DNA from: Actinomycetes bacterium
GTDB lineage: Bacteria > Actinomycetota > Actinomycetes > Actinomycetales > Microbacteriaceae
Assembly (NCBI GenBank): GCA_029779645.1
Contig: JAKPAC010000042.1
Span: 1 to 64,000, forward strand
Direction of reading: 5' to 3'
Length of the DNA: 64,000 nt
Of this stretch, positions 18,415 through 26,807 are shown in pieces (the first letter of the stretch is position 1; the number at the start of each line of letters is the position of its first letter). A program made the position numbers and the translations under genes. The notes below the pieces were generated by a model that did no database searches, had not been told where the DNA came from, and was given only the letters and a program-made list of their open reading frames with translations.

Positions 18415-19095
18415 CTACGCCTCGAAGCGATAGCCCAGGCCGCGCACGGTCACGAGCGAGACCGGTGCGCTCGGCACGGGCTCGATGCGCGAGCGGATGC
18501 GCTTGACGTGCACGTCGAGCGTCTTCGTGTCGCCGAAGTAGTCGCTCCCCCACACCCGGTCGATCAGCTGACCGCGCGTGAGCACCCTGCCCGCGTTGCG
18601 CATGAGCAGCTCGAGCAGCTCGAACTCCTTGAGGGGCATGCTGATCTCGTGGCCGTCGACCGCCACCGTGTGCCGGTCGAGGTCGAGCGTCACGCGCCCG
18701 CCGCTGAGCACGCGATCCTCCTCCTCGTCGACCACCGTGAGTCGGCGCAGGATCGCCCGCATGCGGGCGAGCAGCTCGCGCGCCGAGTACGGCTTCGTCA
18801 CGTAGTCGTCGGCGCCGAGCTCGAGGCCCACGACGATGTCGATCTCGGAGTCCTTGGCGGTCAGCATGATGATCGGCACGGCCGAGTGGGTGCGGATCTG
18901 GCGGCACACCTCGGTGCCGGGCATCCCGGGCAGCATGAGGTCGAGGAGCACGACGTCGGCGCCGCGGTCGCGGAAGGCGGCCAGCGCCGAGGGGCCGTCC
19001 TCGGCGATCTCGACCTCGAACCCCTCCTTGCGGAGGAGGTAGGCGAGGGGTTCTGCAAGGTCGGGCTCGTCTTCGACGAGGAGGACACGAGTCAT
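18415..19095 (-). CDS. regX3: Response regulator RegX3 (OmpR/PhoP family)
   Basis: DNA-binding partner of SenX3 in the phosphate-starvation two-component system. The 226 residues have a receiver domain with the acidic pair in LLVEDEPD, the phospho-acceptor D52 (VVLLDLMLPG), T/K residues in MLTAKDS and YVTKPYSAREL, and a winged-helix domain ending VTVRGLGYRFEA. The start is at 19095, where its ATG overlaps the senX3 stop (ATGA). Neighbouring gpmA and phoU, plus a PHO box, support the RegX3/PhoP assignment. Confidence 0.93.
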   Translation of the reverse strand: MTRVLLVEDEPDLAEPLAYLLRKEGFEVEIAEDGPSALAAFRDRGADVVLLDLMLPGMPGTEVCRQIRTHSAVPIIMLTAKDSEIDIVVGLELGADDYVTKPYSARELLARMRAILRRLTVVDEEEDRVLSGGRVTLDLDRHTVAVDGHEISMPLKEFELLELLMRNAGRVLTRGQLIDRVWGSDYFGDTKTLDVHVKRIRSRIEPVPSAPVSLVTVRGLGYRFEA

Positions 19096-20249
19096 TGGGC
19101 GTCTTTCCTGTTGGGGCGGGGGCTCTGGGGATCGCCCTCGGGGATCCGGACGGTGAAGGTCGATCCTCGCCCGGGCTGCGACCACACGCGCACCTCGCCG
19201 TCGTGGCGCTGCACCGCGTGCTTCACGATCGCGAGGCCGAGGCCGGTGCCACCCGTGCGGCGGGAGCGCGCCTGGTCGGCGCGGTAGAAGCGCTCGAAGA
19301 TGCGCTGCTGCTCGGCCTCGGCGATGCCGATGCCCTGGTCGGTGACGGCGATCTCGACGACCCCGTCGACCGCGCGCACGCCGACCCCGACGCGGGAGCC
19401 CTTCGGCGAGTACGCGATCGCGTTCGCGATCAGGTTGCTGATGGCCTCGGTGAGCGTCTGCGCATCGCCGACGACCGAGGTACCGCGCTGACCGCCGCGC
19501 ACGAGCTCGACCCGCTTGGCCTCGGCCTCGACCGCATGCTGCTCGAGCGCCGCGGCGACGACCTCGTCGACCGAGACGACGACGGCGGCCTCCAGCTCGT
19601 GGGCGGCCTGCACGCGCGAGAGCTCGAGGATGCGCGAGGTCAGCCGGGTGAGCCGCTCGGCCTCGAACGTGAGCCGGGCGGTGAACGAGCGCACCTGCTC
19701 CGGCTCGTCGGCCGCGGCATCGATCGCCTCGGCGAGGAGGGTGACGGCGCCGACAGGCGTCTTCAGCTCGTGGCTCGTGTTCGCGACGAAGTCGCGGCGC
19801 ATCTGCTCGACGCGAAGCTGCTCGGTGATGTCGTGCAGGATGAGCAGGCAGTATCGCGGGCTGAGCATGGCGGCGCGGACCATCGCCACGTGCGTCTCGG
19901 CGCTCACGCCCGGGCGGCGCAGGCTCACCTGCGTGCGCTCAGGGGCGCTCGCCCGCTGCGCGCGCCGCACGATCGCGCGCAGCTCCTCGTCGGCGAGCAC
20001 CTCGCCGACCGCCATCCCGAACACGGCCGCGCCCGGCGCGATCGCGGCGATCGTGAGTGAGGTGTCGACGACGAGGGCCGCGTCGTCCATGGCGCTCAGC
20101 ACCTGCGTCACGCCGTCGGGAACCGTCGCCGCGGCCGCTGCTCGCGCGCGGCGCCCGGCCCGGATCGCGGAGCCGATCAGTGCGAAGACGCCGATGCCGG
20201 CAGCTGCGCCGAACAGCAGCGCCAACAGCACGAGCTGCACCGAATTCAT
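19092..20249 (-). CDS. senX3: Sensor histidine kinase SenX3
   Basis: Membrane sensor that phosphorylates RegX3 when phosphate is scarce. The 385 residues contain an N-terminal transmembrane segment (about 5-28), a PAS-like region (about 45-150), the HisKA box FVANTSHELKTPVGAV (phospho-His in SHELKTP) and the HATPase N, G1 and G2 boxes (NLIANAIAYSP, VTDQGIGI, GGTGLGLAIVKHAV). Only one membrane helix and no periplasmic loop are seen, as in SenX3, which senses through Pst/PhoU. TACGCT lies six bases before the ATG. Confidence 0.93.
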   Translation of the reverse strand: MNSVQLVLLALLFGAAAGIGVFALIGSAIRAGRRARAAAAATVPDGVTQVLSAMDDAALVVDTSLTIAAIAPGAAVFGMAVGEVLADEELRAIVRRAQRASAPERTQVSLRRPGVSAETHVAMVRAAMLSPRYCLLILHDITEQLRVEQMRRDFVANTSHELKTPVGAVTLLAEAIDAAADEPEQVRSFTARLTFEAERLTRLTSRILELSRVQAAHELEAAVVVSVDEVVAAALEQHAVEAEAKRVELVRGGQRGTSVVGDAQTLTEAISNLIANAIAYSPKGSRVGVGVRAVDGVVEIAVTDQGIGIAEAEQQRIFERFYRADQARSRRTGGTGLGLAIVKHAVQRHDGEVRVWSQPGRGSTFTVRIPEGDPQSPRPNRKDAQ

Positions 20250-20255
20250 GCCTCC

Positions 20256-20261
20256 AGCGTA
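20256..20261 (-). promoter_or_regulatory. -10 element TACGCT, leaderless senX3
   Basis: TACGCT-N6-ATG, with GGAGG inside the six-base spacer. The same 16-base string occurs at the DUF3263 start. Confidence 0.55.
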
Positions 20262-20320
20262 GGACGCCGCGGCGGCCCCGCGCGCCCTCGCCCGGGCAAA
20301 ACCGCGCCCTCGCTAGAATC

Positions 20321-20364
20321 GCTCACGAGGTGTTCACGCCCGCGGCACCGATCGTTCACCTTCG
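20321..20364. promoter_or_regulatory. PHO box: four 11-bp direct repeats between senX3 and phoU
   Basis: GCTCACGAGGT, GTTCACGCCCG, CGGCACCGATC and GTTCACCTTCG follow one another with an exact 11-bp period. This is the arrangement bound by PhoP/RegX3 dimers (consensus half GTTCACC). It lies between divergent promoters, so it may control both senX3-regX3 and phoU. Confidence 0.85.
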
Positions 20365-20474
20365 GCCACGACAATGGCCACCGGAACACCGTCGCCGCCG
20401 GCCGCGTTCCGCACGAGCGCTGGTGCGATCCCGCCCCGCAGCGCTCACGCCGCCTCCCAGAAAGGGAAACGAAC

Positions 20475-21140
20475 ATGCGTCAGGTGTTCCACCAGTCACT
20501 GCACGACGTCCAGGTCGGTCTCGCCGAGATCGCCGACCTCGTCACGATCGCGATCGACAAGGCCACGCGCGCCTTCGCCAACAGCGACGTCGCGCTCGCC
20601 GAGGAGGTCATCGCCGACGACGTCCACATCGACGAGCGCGCGGTCGCCCTCGACGAGCTGGCCATCGAGATCCTCGCCCGCCAGCAGCCGGTGGCCCGCG
20701 ACCTGCGCATCGTCGTCAGCGCGCTGCGCATGAGCGCCTCGCTGGAGCGGATGGGCGACATGGCCGAGCACATCGCGCAGCTCGCGCGCTACCGCTTCCC
20801 CGAGCGCGCGGTGCCGAAGGGCCTCAAGTCGACCTTCGCTCGGATGGGCGAGCTCGATGTCGAGATCGCACGCAAACTCGCCGAGCTGCTGCGCACGCAG
20901 GATGTCACCCTGGCCGAGGAGATCCGCAACGACGACGACGCGGTCGACGAGCTGCACGTCAGCGTGTTCGAGAAGGTGCTGGGCGAGAACTGGAAGGGCG
21001 AGGCCACCGCCACCGTCGACGCGACCCTCGCCAGCCGCTACCACGAGCGCTTCGCCGACCACGCCGTGTCGGTCGCGAAGAAGATCATCTACCTCGCGAC
21101 CGGCGACTGGGCTCCCGACGACGAGCCCGTCCAGCTGTAG
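20475..21140 (+). CDS. phoU: Phosphate transport regulator PhoU
   Basis: Cytoplasmic helical-bundle protein that links PstSCAB to the SenX3 kinase and dampens the Pho response. The 221 residues form two PhoU repeats (1-~100 and ~115-210) with the metal-binding-type motifs DDVHIDERAVALDE and NDDDAVDELHVSVFEKV, and LRMSASLERMGDMAEHIA / ASRYHERFADHAVSVAKKI. GAAAGGGAAA precedes the ATG by six bases. Transcribed away from senX3-regX3 across the PHO box. Confidence 0.96.
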   Translation: MRQVFHQSLHDVQVGLAEIADLVTIAIDKATRAFANSDVALAEEVIADDVHIDERAVALDELAIEILARQQPVARDLRIVVSALRMSASLERMGDMAEHIAQLARYRFPERAVPKGLKSTFARMGELDVEIARKLAELLRTQDVTLAEEIRNDDDAVDELHVSVFEKVLGENWKGEATATVDATLASRYHERFADHAVSVAKKIIYLATGDWAPDDEPVQL

Positions 21141-21151
21141 CCGAACGCCGC

Positions 21152-21205
21152 GACATGAACGGGGAGGGACGGAGCGCGAAGCTCCCGTCCCTCCCCGTTC
21201 ATGTC
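21152..21205. terminator. Bidirectional terminator between phoU and gpmA
   Basis: GACATGAACGGGGAGGGACGG pairs over 21 bp with its inverse, then AGC-GCGAA-GCT closes the loop with one bulged G. It serves both convergent genes. Confidence 0.88.
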
Positions 21206-21227
21206 GCTGTGGCGCGTGCGACTGCGG

Positions 21228-21977
21228 CTACTTGCTGCCCTGGGCCGCAACCGCGGCGGCACCGGCCTCGGCCGCCTCCGGGTCGAGGTACTCGCCGGCG
21301 CCGATCGGCTTGAAGTCGGCGTCGAGGCGGTAGACGAGCGGGATGCCGGTGGGGATGTTCAGCGCCGCGATGTCTGCGTCGCTGATGCCCTCGAGGTGCT
21401 TGACCAGGCCGCGCAGCGAGTTGCCGTGCGCGGTGACGAGGACGGTCTTGCCCGCGGCGAGGTCGGGCTTGATCTCGCCCTCCCAGTACGGCAGGAGGCG
21501 CTCGATCACGAGCGAGAGCGACTCGGTCAGCGGGATCGCGCCGTCGATGCTCGCGTACCGCGGGTCGTCGCTCTGGCTGTACTCGTTCGCCGGGTCGATC
21601 GGCGGCGGCGGCACGTCGAACGAGCGGCGCCACAGCTGGAACTGCTCGGCGCCGTACTCGGCGAGCGTCTCGGCCTTGTCGAGCCCCTGCAGCGCGCCGT
21701 AGTGACGCTCGTTGAGGCGCCACGAGCGCTTGACCGGCAGCCAGAGCAGGTCGGCCGCGTCGAGCGCGAGGTTCGCGGTCTGGATCGCGCGGCTGAGCAC
21801 CGAGGTGTAGACGATGTCGGGGGTCAGCCCCGACGCCGCGATGAGCTCGCCGGCGCGCGCGGCCTCGGCGCGGCCCTTCTCGGTGAGTCGGACGTCGACC
21901 CAGCCGGTGAACAGGTTCTGCTCGTTCCAGAGGCTTTGACCGTGGCGAAGGAGAATCAGATTGTAAGGCGCGCTCAT
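21228..21977 (-). CDS. gpmA: 2,3-bisphosphoglycerate-dependent phosphoglycerate mutase
   Basis: Interconverts 3- and 2-phosphoglycerate in glycolysis. The 249 residues carry the phospho-His motif [11 protein letters not shown] (H12), [31 protein letters not shown], and the second histidine in [11 protein letters not shown]. It lies beside senX3-regX3, an arrangement also found in mycobacteria. TAGGAT seven bases before the ATG suggests a leaderless message. Confidence 0.97.
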   Translation of the reverse strand: MSAPYNLILLRHGQSLWNEQNLFTGWVDVRLTEKGRAEAARAGELIAASGLTPDIVYTSVLSRAIQTANLALDAADLLWLPVKRSWRLNERHYGALQGLDKAETLAEYGAEQFQLWRRSFDVPPPPIDPANEYSQSDDPRYASIDGAIPLTESLSLVIERLLPYWEGEIKPDLAAGKTVLVTAHGNSLRGLVKHLEGISDADIAALNIPTGIPLVYRLDADFKPIGAGEYLDPEAAEAGAAAVAAQGSK

Positions 21978-21984
21978 GCCGCCA

Positions 21985-21990
21985 ATCCTA
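21985..21990 (-). promoter_or_regulatory. -10 element TAGGAT, leaderless gpmA
   Basis: TAGGAT-N7-ATG. Confidence 0.6.
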
Positions 21991-22150
21991 CCCAGCCCCC
22001 GCGCGGGGTGACGGCGGGTGACAGCGGTGACAGCCCGTCGAGCGCGCGTCCGCCGGGGGCCGACGCCGGGGTCGCCGCGGCGGGCTGCTGACACAATGAG
22101 GGCATGCCCTCGACCCGGATGCCACGACCCCTCGCGCGGGCGGGCTCGCG

Positions 22151-23584
22151 ATGACCACCGCCACCGTGGTCGGGAGCGGCCCGAACGGGCTCGCCGCCGC
22201 GATCCGCCTCGCGCAGGCGGGCATCGCGGTCACGGTCGTGGAGGCCGAGCCGACGATCGGCGGCGGGGCCCGCACCGAGGAGCTCACCGTCGCCGGCGTG
22301 CGTCACGACGTCGGCGCGACGGCGATGCCCGGAGCCATGTCGTCGCCGTTCCTGCGCTCGCTGCGCCTCGAGCGCCACGGGCTGCGCTGGCTGCGGCACG
22401 AGGCGGTGCTCGCGCATCCGCTCGACGCCCCCGCCGACGGCTCGCCCGCGACCGCGGCGCTGCTGTGGGAGGACGTCTCGCGCACCGCGCAGGGACTCGG
22501 GCGCGACGGCGCGGCGTGGGTGCGCGCGTTCGGCCCGCTCGCGCGGCGCTACGACGAGGTGGTCCACGACACGTTCGCGCCGCTGGCGCACTGGCCGCGG
22601 CATCCCCTGACCATGGCGCGGGTGGGCATGCGCGCCGCCCTGCCCACGACGTGGTTCACGCGCCGCTTCGCCGACGAGCCCGCCCGCGCGCTGTTCGCGG
22701 GCATCGCCGCGCACGGCTTCACGCGGCACGACACGCCCCTCAGCGCCGCCGCGGGCGTGATGCTCACCGCCGCCGCGCACGACGCGGGCTGGCCGATCGT
22801 CGAGGGCGGCTCCGCCGGGCTGATCACCGCGCTCGAGTGCGAGCTGCGATCGCTCGGCGGCCGCATCGAGACGGGCCGGCGGGTCGTGGATGCCGCGGCC
22901 CTCGGCACCGATCTCGTCTTGCTGAGCGTGCCCCCGCGCGCCGCCCTGCGCATGCTGGGCGGCGATGTGCCGGCGCGCACGCGCCGCGCGTGGTCGCGGT
23001 TTCGGCCGGGTCCCGCGGCGTTCAAGGTCGACCTGGCCATCGAGGGGGACGTGCCGTGGTCGGCCCCCGACGCCCGGCGCGCGGGCGTGCTGCACCTGGG
23101 CGGGAGCTCCGCCGAGATCGCGGCGGCCGAGCGGGCCGCGGTCGCCGGCCGCATGCCCGAGCGGCCGTTCGTGCTGGTCGGGCAGCAGTACCTCGCCGAC
23201 CCCAGCCGCTCGGCGGGCGGCATCAACCCGCTGTGGGCCTATGCCCATGTGCCCGCCGGTTTCGAGGGGGATGCCGCGCCCGCGGTGCTCGCCCAGATCG
23301 AGCGATTCGCACCGGGCTTTCGGGACCGCATCGTCGCGACGCACGTACGCGGCCCCCGAGCGCTCGAATCGCACAACGGCGCGCTGCTCGGCGGCGACAT
23401 CGGCGGTGGCGCGAACACCGCCCGCCAGCTCGTCGCCCGGCCCCGCCTGGGCTTCAACGCCTACCGCGGCCGACGCGGGCGCGTGTACCTGTGCGGCTCA
23501 TCGACCCCGCCGGGCGGCGGGGTGCACGGCATGGCCGGCTTCCACGCCGCCGAGACCGCGCTGCGCGACCTCGGCGCGATCTGA
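22151..23584 (+). CDS. FAD-dependent oxidoreductase, phytoene-desaturase-like
   Basis: A 477-residue flavoprotein of the NAD(P)/FAD amine-oxidase/CrtI-like group. The dinucleotide-binding motif [19 protein letters not shown] opens the protein, then [16 protein letters not shown]; the C-terminal FAD site is [22 protein letters not shown]. Substrate unknown: no carotenoid genes (crtE/B) are adjacent, so a role in carotenoid synthesis is not supported. It stands alone, divergent from gpmA. Confidence 0.88.
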   Translation: MTTATVVGSGPNGLAAAIRLAQAGIAVTVVEAEPTIGGGARTEELTVAGVRHDVGATAMPGAMSSPFLRSLRLERHGLRWLRHEAVLAHPLDAPADGSPATAALLWEDVSRTAQGLGRDGAAWVRAFGPLARRYDEVVHDTFAPLAHWPRHPLTMARVGMRAALPTTWFTRRFADEPARALFAGIAAHGFTRHDTPLSAAAGVMLTAAAHDAGWPIVEGGSAGLITALECELRSLGGRIETGRRVVDAAALGTDLVLLSVPPRAALRMLGGDVPARTRRAWSRFRPGPAAFKVDLAIEGDVPWSAPDARRAGVLHLGGSSAEIAAAERAAVAGRMPERPFVLVGQQYLADPSRSAGGINPLWAYAHVPAGFEGDAAPAVLAQIERFAPGFRDRIVATHVRGPRALESHNGALLGGDIGGGANTARQLVARPRLGFNAYRGRRGRVYLCGSSTPPGGGVHGMAGFHAAETALRDLGAI

Positions 23585-23587
23585 GGC

Positions 23588-23630
23588 GGGCCCGCGGGCG
23601 GCGCCGCGCCCGCTCGCGCCGCGCGGGCCC
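23588..23630. terminator. Candidate bidirectional hairpin between convergent genes
   Basis: GGGCCCGCG and CGCGGGCCC form a 9-bp stem immediately after the oxidoreductase stop. The rest of the 155-bp gap shows no gene. Confidence 0.5.
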
Positions 23631-23739
23631 AGCGGCGTGGGCGCTCGACGCGGTCGTCGTCGGGCCAGCTCGGGCGAGGCCGGCGAGCGGTCGTCGGCGC
23701 CGCCGCTCGGCCGTGCTGCCGCTCAGTCGGTGCCGTCGC

Positions 23740-24894
23740 TCAGCGCCGCGGGCGGCCGCCGATGCGCGGCAGCCGCGGCACGTTCGCGGTCGCGCCCGCG
23801 TCCGGCGGCACGATGACCTCCTGCGCGGCGGGCAGGCGTCCGCCGTCGACCTCGACCTCGAGGGTCTCATCGACGGGCACGCTGCGCTTGACCACGGCGA
23901 GCGCGATCGGGCCGAGCTCGTAGTGCAGCGCGGCCGATGTCACGTGCCCGGCGACGGCGCCATCGACCGTACCGCCAGACTCGTCGAGGGCGCCCGGGCG
24001 CAGCACCGCCGCGCCCGGGCGCGGCAGGGTCGACTGGCTCCCGTCGAGGTGCAGCAGCACCATGCGCCGCGGCGGACGGCCCAGATTGTGCACCTTCGCG
24101 ACCGTCTCCTGCCCTCGGTAGCATCCCTTGTTCAGGTGCACGGCCGAGCGCAGCCAGTCCGACTCGTGCGGCAGCGACCGCTCGTCGACCTCGCCGCTCC
24201 AGCGCGGGCGCCAGGCCTCGATCCGCAGGGCCTCGGCGGCGCCTATGCCCGCGGGCGACGCATCCGCACTCGCGTCGGCGAGCGCCGCGGCGAGCCGGCC
24301 CAGCCCCGCGACCGGCACGATCGCCTCGACCCAGGCCCACTGCGCCGCGGGGTGCTGCTCGCCCGACGCGTACTGGTAGCCCCCAGGCGAGACCACCGCC
24401 CACGGGTCGCGCCAGCGCATCCGGGGACTCGCCGCCGCATCGACGAGCGCACCCGCCGCGCCGCCGGTGCGATCGACCCAGCCCACCACCCCGAACTCGT
24501 CGGTGACGTCGGCGATCTCGACCTGCATCCGGAATCGCATCCGGGTGAGCCACGCCTGCAGCGGCTCGGCGTCGTCCTGATCGACGATGAGCCACAGGGT
24601 CTCGCCGTCGTCGACCAGGTTGGCCTGGTGCTCGATGCGCCCCTGCGGGTCGAGGATCAGCGTCTCGGTGCTCACGCCCGGCTGCAGGCTTCGCAGCGCC
24701 TGGCTCGAGATCGAATCCAGCCAGGTGAGGCGGTCGGGGCCCGTGAGCGTGAGCACGCGGCGGTCGCCGAGGTGCACGATCGCGGCCCCCTCCGCGAGAC
24801 GGCGCTGCTCGCCCAGCGGGCTGCCGTAGTGGGCGGGCGCCTGCGCACCCTCGGGAACCACGGCCCCCGGCAGCGCGGCGAAGGGCGAGGGCAT
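23740..24894 (-). CDS. ygfZ: Folate-binding protein YgfZ (iron-sulfur cluster maintenance)
   Basis: Tetrahydrofolate-dependent GcvT-like protein needed for repair or assembly of certain Fe-S enzymes. The 384 residues include LTGPDRLTWLDSISSQ near the N-terminus and the diagnostic K-G-C-Y-x-G-Q-E motif (NKGCYRGQETVAKVHNLG). Its ATG overlaps the stop of the FABP gene by one base (TGATG), so translation is coupled. FABP-ygfZ pairs are usual in actinobacteria. Confidence 0.93.
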   Translation of the reverse strand: MPSPFAALPGAVVPEGAQAPAHYGSPLGEQRRLAEGAAIVHLGDRRVLTLTGPDRLTWLDSISSQALRSLQPGVSTETLILDPQGRIEHQANLVDDGETLWLIVDQDDAEPLQAWLTRMRFRMQVEIADVTDEFGVVGWVDRTGGAAGALVDAAASPRMRWRDPWAVVSPGGYQYASGEQHPAAQWAWVEAIVPVAGLGRLAAALADASADASPAGIGAAEALRIEAWRPRWSGEVDERSLPHESDWLRSAVHLNKGCYRGQETVAKVHNLGRPPRRMVLLHLDGSQSTLPRPGAAVLRPGALDESGGTVDGAVAGHVTSAALHYELGPIALAVVKRSVPVDETLEVEVDGGRLPAAQEVIVPPDAGATANVPRLPRIGGRPRR

Positions 24895-25523
24895 CACTGC
24901 ACTTTCTGCAGGCGGGCCGACGCGTGCGATCCCAGCTCCGAGCCCAGGGCCGCGATGTCCCACGCCCACAGCAGGTGCCCGTCGACGAGGCCGTACATGC
25001 GGGTCGCGGCGAGGTACTGCTTGGCGCCGGCCGCACGCACCACGGCGTCGGTGGCGATGTCGATCCGCGGGCCGCGCACCTGCCCCAGGTACAGCTCGCA
25101 CACGCCGTCGGCGTGCACGATGGATGCCTCGATGTCGAAGCCGTCGGCGCTGTTGCGCAGCGCCTCCACGTCGTCGGCGGTGCGCGCAGGCGCGGTGACG
25201 GTCGGCGGCAGCAGCCCCGGGCCGGCGTCGGCATCGCCGAGCGGGCGGGTCAGGCGCCAGAAGCCGGCCTCGGCCGCGAGCGGCACGCGGCGCGGGTCGC
25301 CCTCGGCGAACTCCTCGCCGTCGCCGTCGCCGATCAGCAGGGCCGTGGCCGAGTAGCTGAGCGCGTCGCCGCCGTCATGGCTGAAGCTGACGCGGTGCGC
25401 GAACTCGCCGCGCAGGCGCTCCTCGCCGACGGCGTAGTCGATCACGCCGGTGCCCTCCCACACGCCGCGAAGCCACGAGAGCGGCACGAGGTCGGCGGGC
25501 AGGTCGACCGGGATGTCAATCAT
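24894..25523 (-). CDS. FABP/nitrobindin-like heme-binding protein
   Basis: A 209-residue beta-barrel protein of the nitrobindin family (DUF1794), which binds ferric heme and may handle nitric oxide or peroxynitrite. The family signature WLRGVWEGTGVIDY lies near residues 18-31, FSHDGGDALSYSA follows, and the C-terminal block VDGHLLWAWDIAALG holds the expected heme-ligand histidine. It is followed with a one-base overlap by ygfZ and preceded 17 bp upstream by a 37-residue membrane ORF; the three probably share a message. Confidence 0.88.
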   Translation of the reverse strand: MIDIPVDLPADLVPLSWLRGVWEGTGVIDYAVGEERLRGEFAHRVSFSHDGGDALSYSATALLIGDGDGEEFAEGDPRRVPLAAEAGFWRLTRPLGDADAGPGLLPPTVTAPARTADDVEALRNSADGFDIEASIVHADGVCELYLGQVRGPRIDIATDAVVRAAGAKQYLAATRMYGLVDGHLLWAWDIAALGSELGSHASARLQKVQ

Positions 25524-25540
25524 GGCTGCGTGGCGAAGCC

Positions 25541-25654
25541 TCAGCGCTGGCCGCGGTACAGATTGACCACGACGACCGCCGAGACGCCGACGATGGCCAG
25601 CGACGCGAGCCCAAGAAGACCCACGAAGAAGAGTTCGAGTGCGACGAGATCCAT
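25541..25654 (-). CDS. Small 37-residue single-pass membrane protein
   Basis: The frame encodes MDLVALELFFVGLLGLASL (first 19 residues) and continues as one long hydrophobic helix ending VVVVNLYRGQR, with positive charges at the C-terminal end (inside). No Shine-Dalgarno is seen, but TAGACT stands exactly six bases before the ATG, the leaderless pattern seen at many other genes here. It leads the FABP-ygfZ unit. I do not recognise a family. Length and composition could occur by chance, but promoter position and charge distribution favour a real gene. Confidence 0.6.
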   Translation of the reverse strand: MDLVALELFFVGLLGLASLAIVGVSAVVVVNLYRGQR

Positions 25655-25660
25655 ACGCAG

Positions 25661-25666
25661 AGTCTA
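25661..25666 (-). promoter_or_regulatory. -10 element TAGACT built on the preceding stop codon
   Basis: TAGACT-N6-ATG for the small membrane ORF. Its TAG is the stop codon of the upstream membrane-protein gene (25664-25666). Confidence 0.6.
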
Positions 25667-25963
25667 GCCCGCCGTCGCCGCGGCCAGTCGCACAAGTCCG
25701 ACGACGAGCGAGGTGAACCCCAGCAGCACGAGCGAGCCGACCACGCTGAGCGCGACGCGCTGGATGAATCCGGACGCCTCGCCGTGCCAGAGCTGCACGG
25801 CGAACGAGAGGATGAACGCGCCGCCGAGGGCGAGCAGCATCCACAGCATGAGGCGCTCGTCGGGCGCCCAGATCGCGACGGCGATCCCCGCCAGCAGCGC
25901 CACGACCCACACGGCGACGATGCCGCGCGTGCTCGGACGATGAACCAGTTGGGGGGCGCTCAT
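25664..25963 (-). CDS. Small three-helix membrane protein
   Basis: A 99-residue integral membrane protein with three hydrophobic helices (about 13-32, 36-55 and 68-92). No enzymatic motif is seen and I do not assign a family. The start at 25963 is supported by TAGAGT seven bases upstream (leaderless); an upstream in-frame start would put that element inside the gene. It is divergent from glnR with only 44 bp between the start codons. Confidence 0.72.
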   Translation of the reverse strand: MSAPQLVHRPSTRGIVAVWVVALLAGIAVAIWAPDERLMLWMLLALGGAFILSFAVQLWHGEASGFIQRVALSVVGSLVLLGFTSLVVGLVRLAAATAG

Positions 25964-25970
25964 GTCACCA

Positions 25971-25976
25971 ACTCTA
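25971..25976 (-). promoter_or_regulatory. -10 element TAGAGT, leaderless membrane-protein gene
   Basis: TAGAGT-N7-ATG. Confidence 0.55.
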
Positions 25977-26007
25977 TGATGGACACACCCAGCCAGGAAG
26001 GACACGC

Positions 26008-26694
26008 GTGGCTCAGCTGCTCATCATGAGCTCGGCGCCAGACGACGCCGCGGTGTTGCCCGCGCTCCAGCTGCTGGGACACCGCACCCACCTGATCCCC
26101 GCCGACTCGGCCCAGCTGGTCACCGCGCCCAGCGCCGAGCTGCTGGTGCTCGACGGCCGTCGCGACCTCGCCGCGGCCCGCGCACTGTGCAAGGTGCTGG
26201 GCAGCATCGGCCTCGACACACCCGTGCTGCTGGTCGTCACGGAGGGCGGCCTCGCCGCGGTGCACGCCGACTGGGGTGTCGCAGACGTGGTGCTCGACAC
26301 CGCCGGCCCGGCCGAGGTCGACGCCCGCATCCGGCTGACGCTCGGCCGGGCCGCGGCCGAGCACCCCGCCACCCGCATCCAGATCGCGGGGCTCACGATC
26401 GACGAGGCCTCGTACGCGGCCAAGCTGCGCGGCAAGCGCCTCGATCTGACCTACAAGGAGTTCCAGCTCCTGCACTTCTTCGCCACGCATCCCTCCCGCG
26501 TCTTCACCCGCGAGCAGCTGCTGAGCGAGGTGTGGGGCTACGACTACTTCGGCGGCACCCGCACGGTCGATGTGCACGTGCGCCGCCTGCGCGCCAAGCT
26601 CGGCGATCTCGAGCAGCTGATCGGCACCGTGCGCAACGTCGGCTACCGCTTCACGGAGAGCGAAGAGGACGCCCCGGCCGGCGCGCCGCGCTGA
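26008..26694 (+). CDS. glnR: GlnR, orphan OmpR-type nitrogen regulator
   Basis: Transcription factor controlling nitrogen assimilation in actinobacteria. The 228 residues match GlnR blockwise: [58 protein letters not shown], and a winged helix with [18 protein letters not shown] and [20 protein letters not shown]. The receiver lacks the usual acidic cluster and lysine, so it is an atypical, probably non-phosphorylated regulator with no partner kinase, as known for GlnR. GTG start with AGGAAGGA upstream. Confidence 0.93.
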   Translation: MAQLLIMSSAPDDAAVLPALQLLGHRTHLIPADSAQLVTAPSAELLVLDGRRDLAAARALCKVLGSIGLDTPVLLVVTEGGLAAVHADWGVADVVLDTAGPAEVDARIRLTLGRAAAEHPATRIQIAGLTIDEASYAAKLRGKRLDLTYKEFQLLHFFATHPSRVFTREQLLSEVWGYDYFGGTRTVDVHVRRLRAKLGDLEQLIGTVRNVGYRFTESEEDAPAGAPR

Positions 26695-26712
26695 GCGAGC
26701 CGCCGGTGCGTG

Positions 26713-26770
26713 CCGGTCATGCCTCGGCAACCGCCCGTGCATGTCGGATGCACGTCCGTTCATGTCGGAT
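26713..26770 (+). repeat. Three near-repeats upstream of ppk1, 21-22 bp period
   Basis: CCGGTCATGCCTCGG (26713), CCGTGCATGTCGGAT (26735) and CCGTTCATGTCGGAT (26756) share a CCGNNCATG core on the same face of the helix. The middle copy also lies in a small palindrome (CGTGCAT-GTCGG-ATGCACG). They may be operator sites for ppk1; the regulator is unknown. Confidence 0.5.
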
Positions 26771-26807
26771 ATGCGCACGATCGACACGGGAATGCGAGGA
26801 TGAACGC

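Noticed and set aside
22151..23584. Carotenoid biosynthesis gene (crtI)
   Set aside because: Only the general FAD-binding fold is shared and no other crt genes are near.
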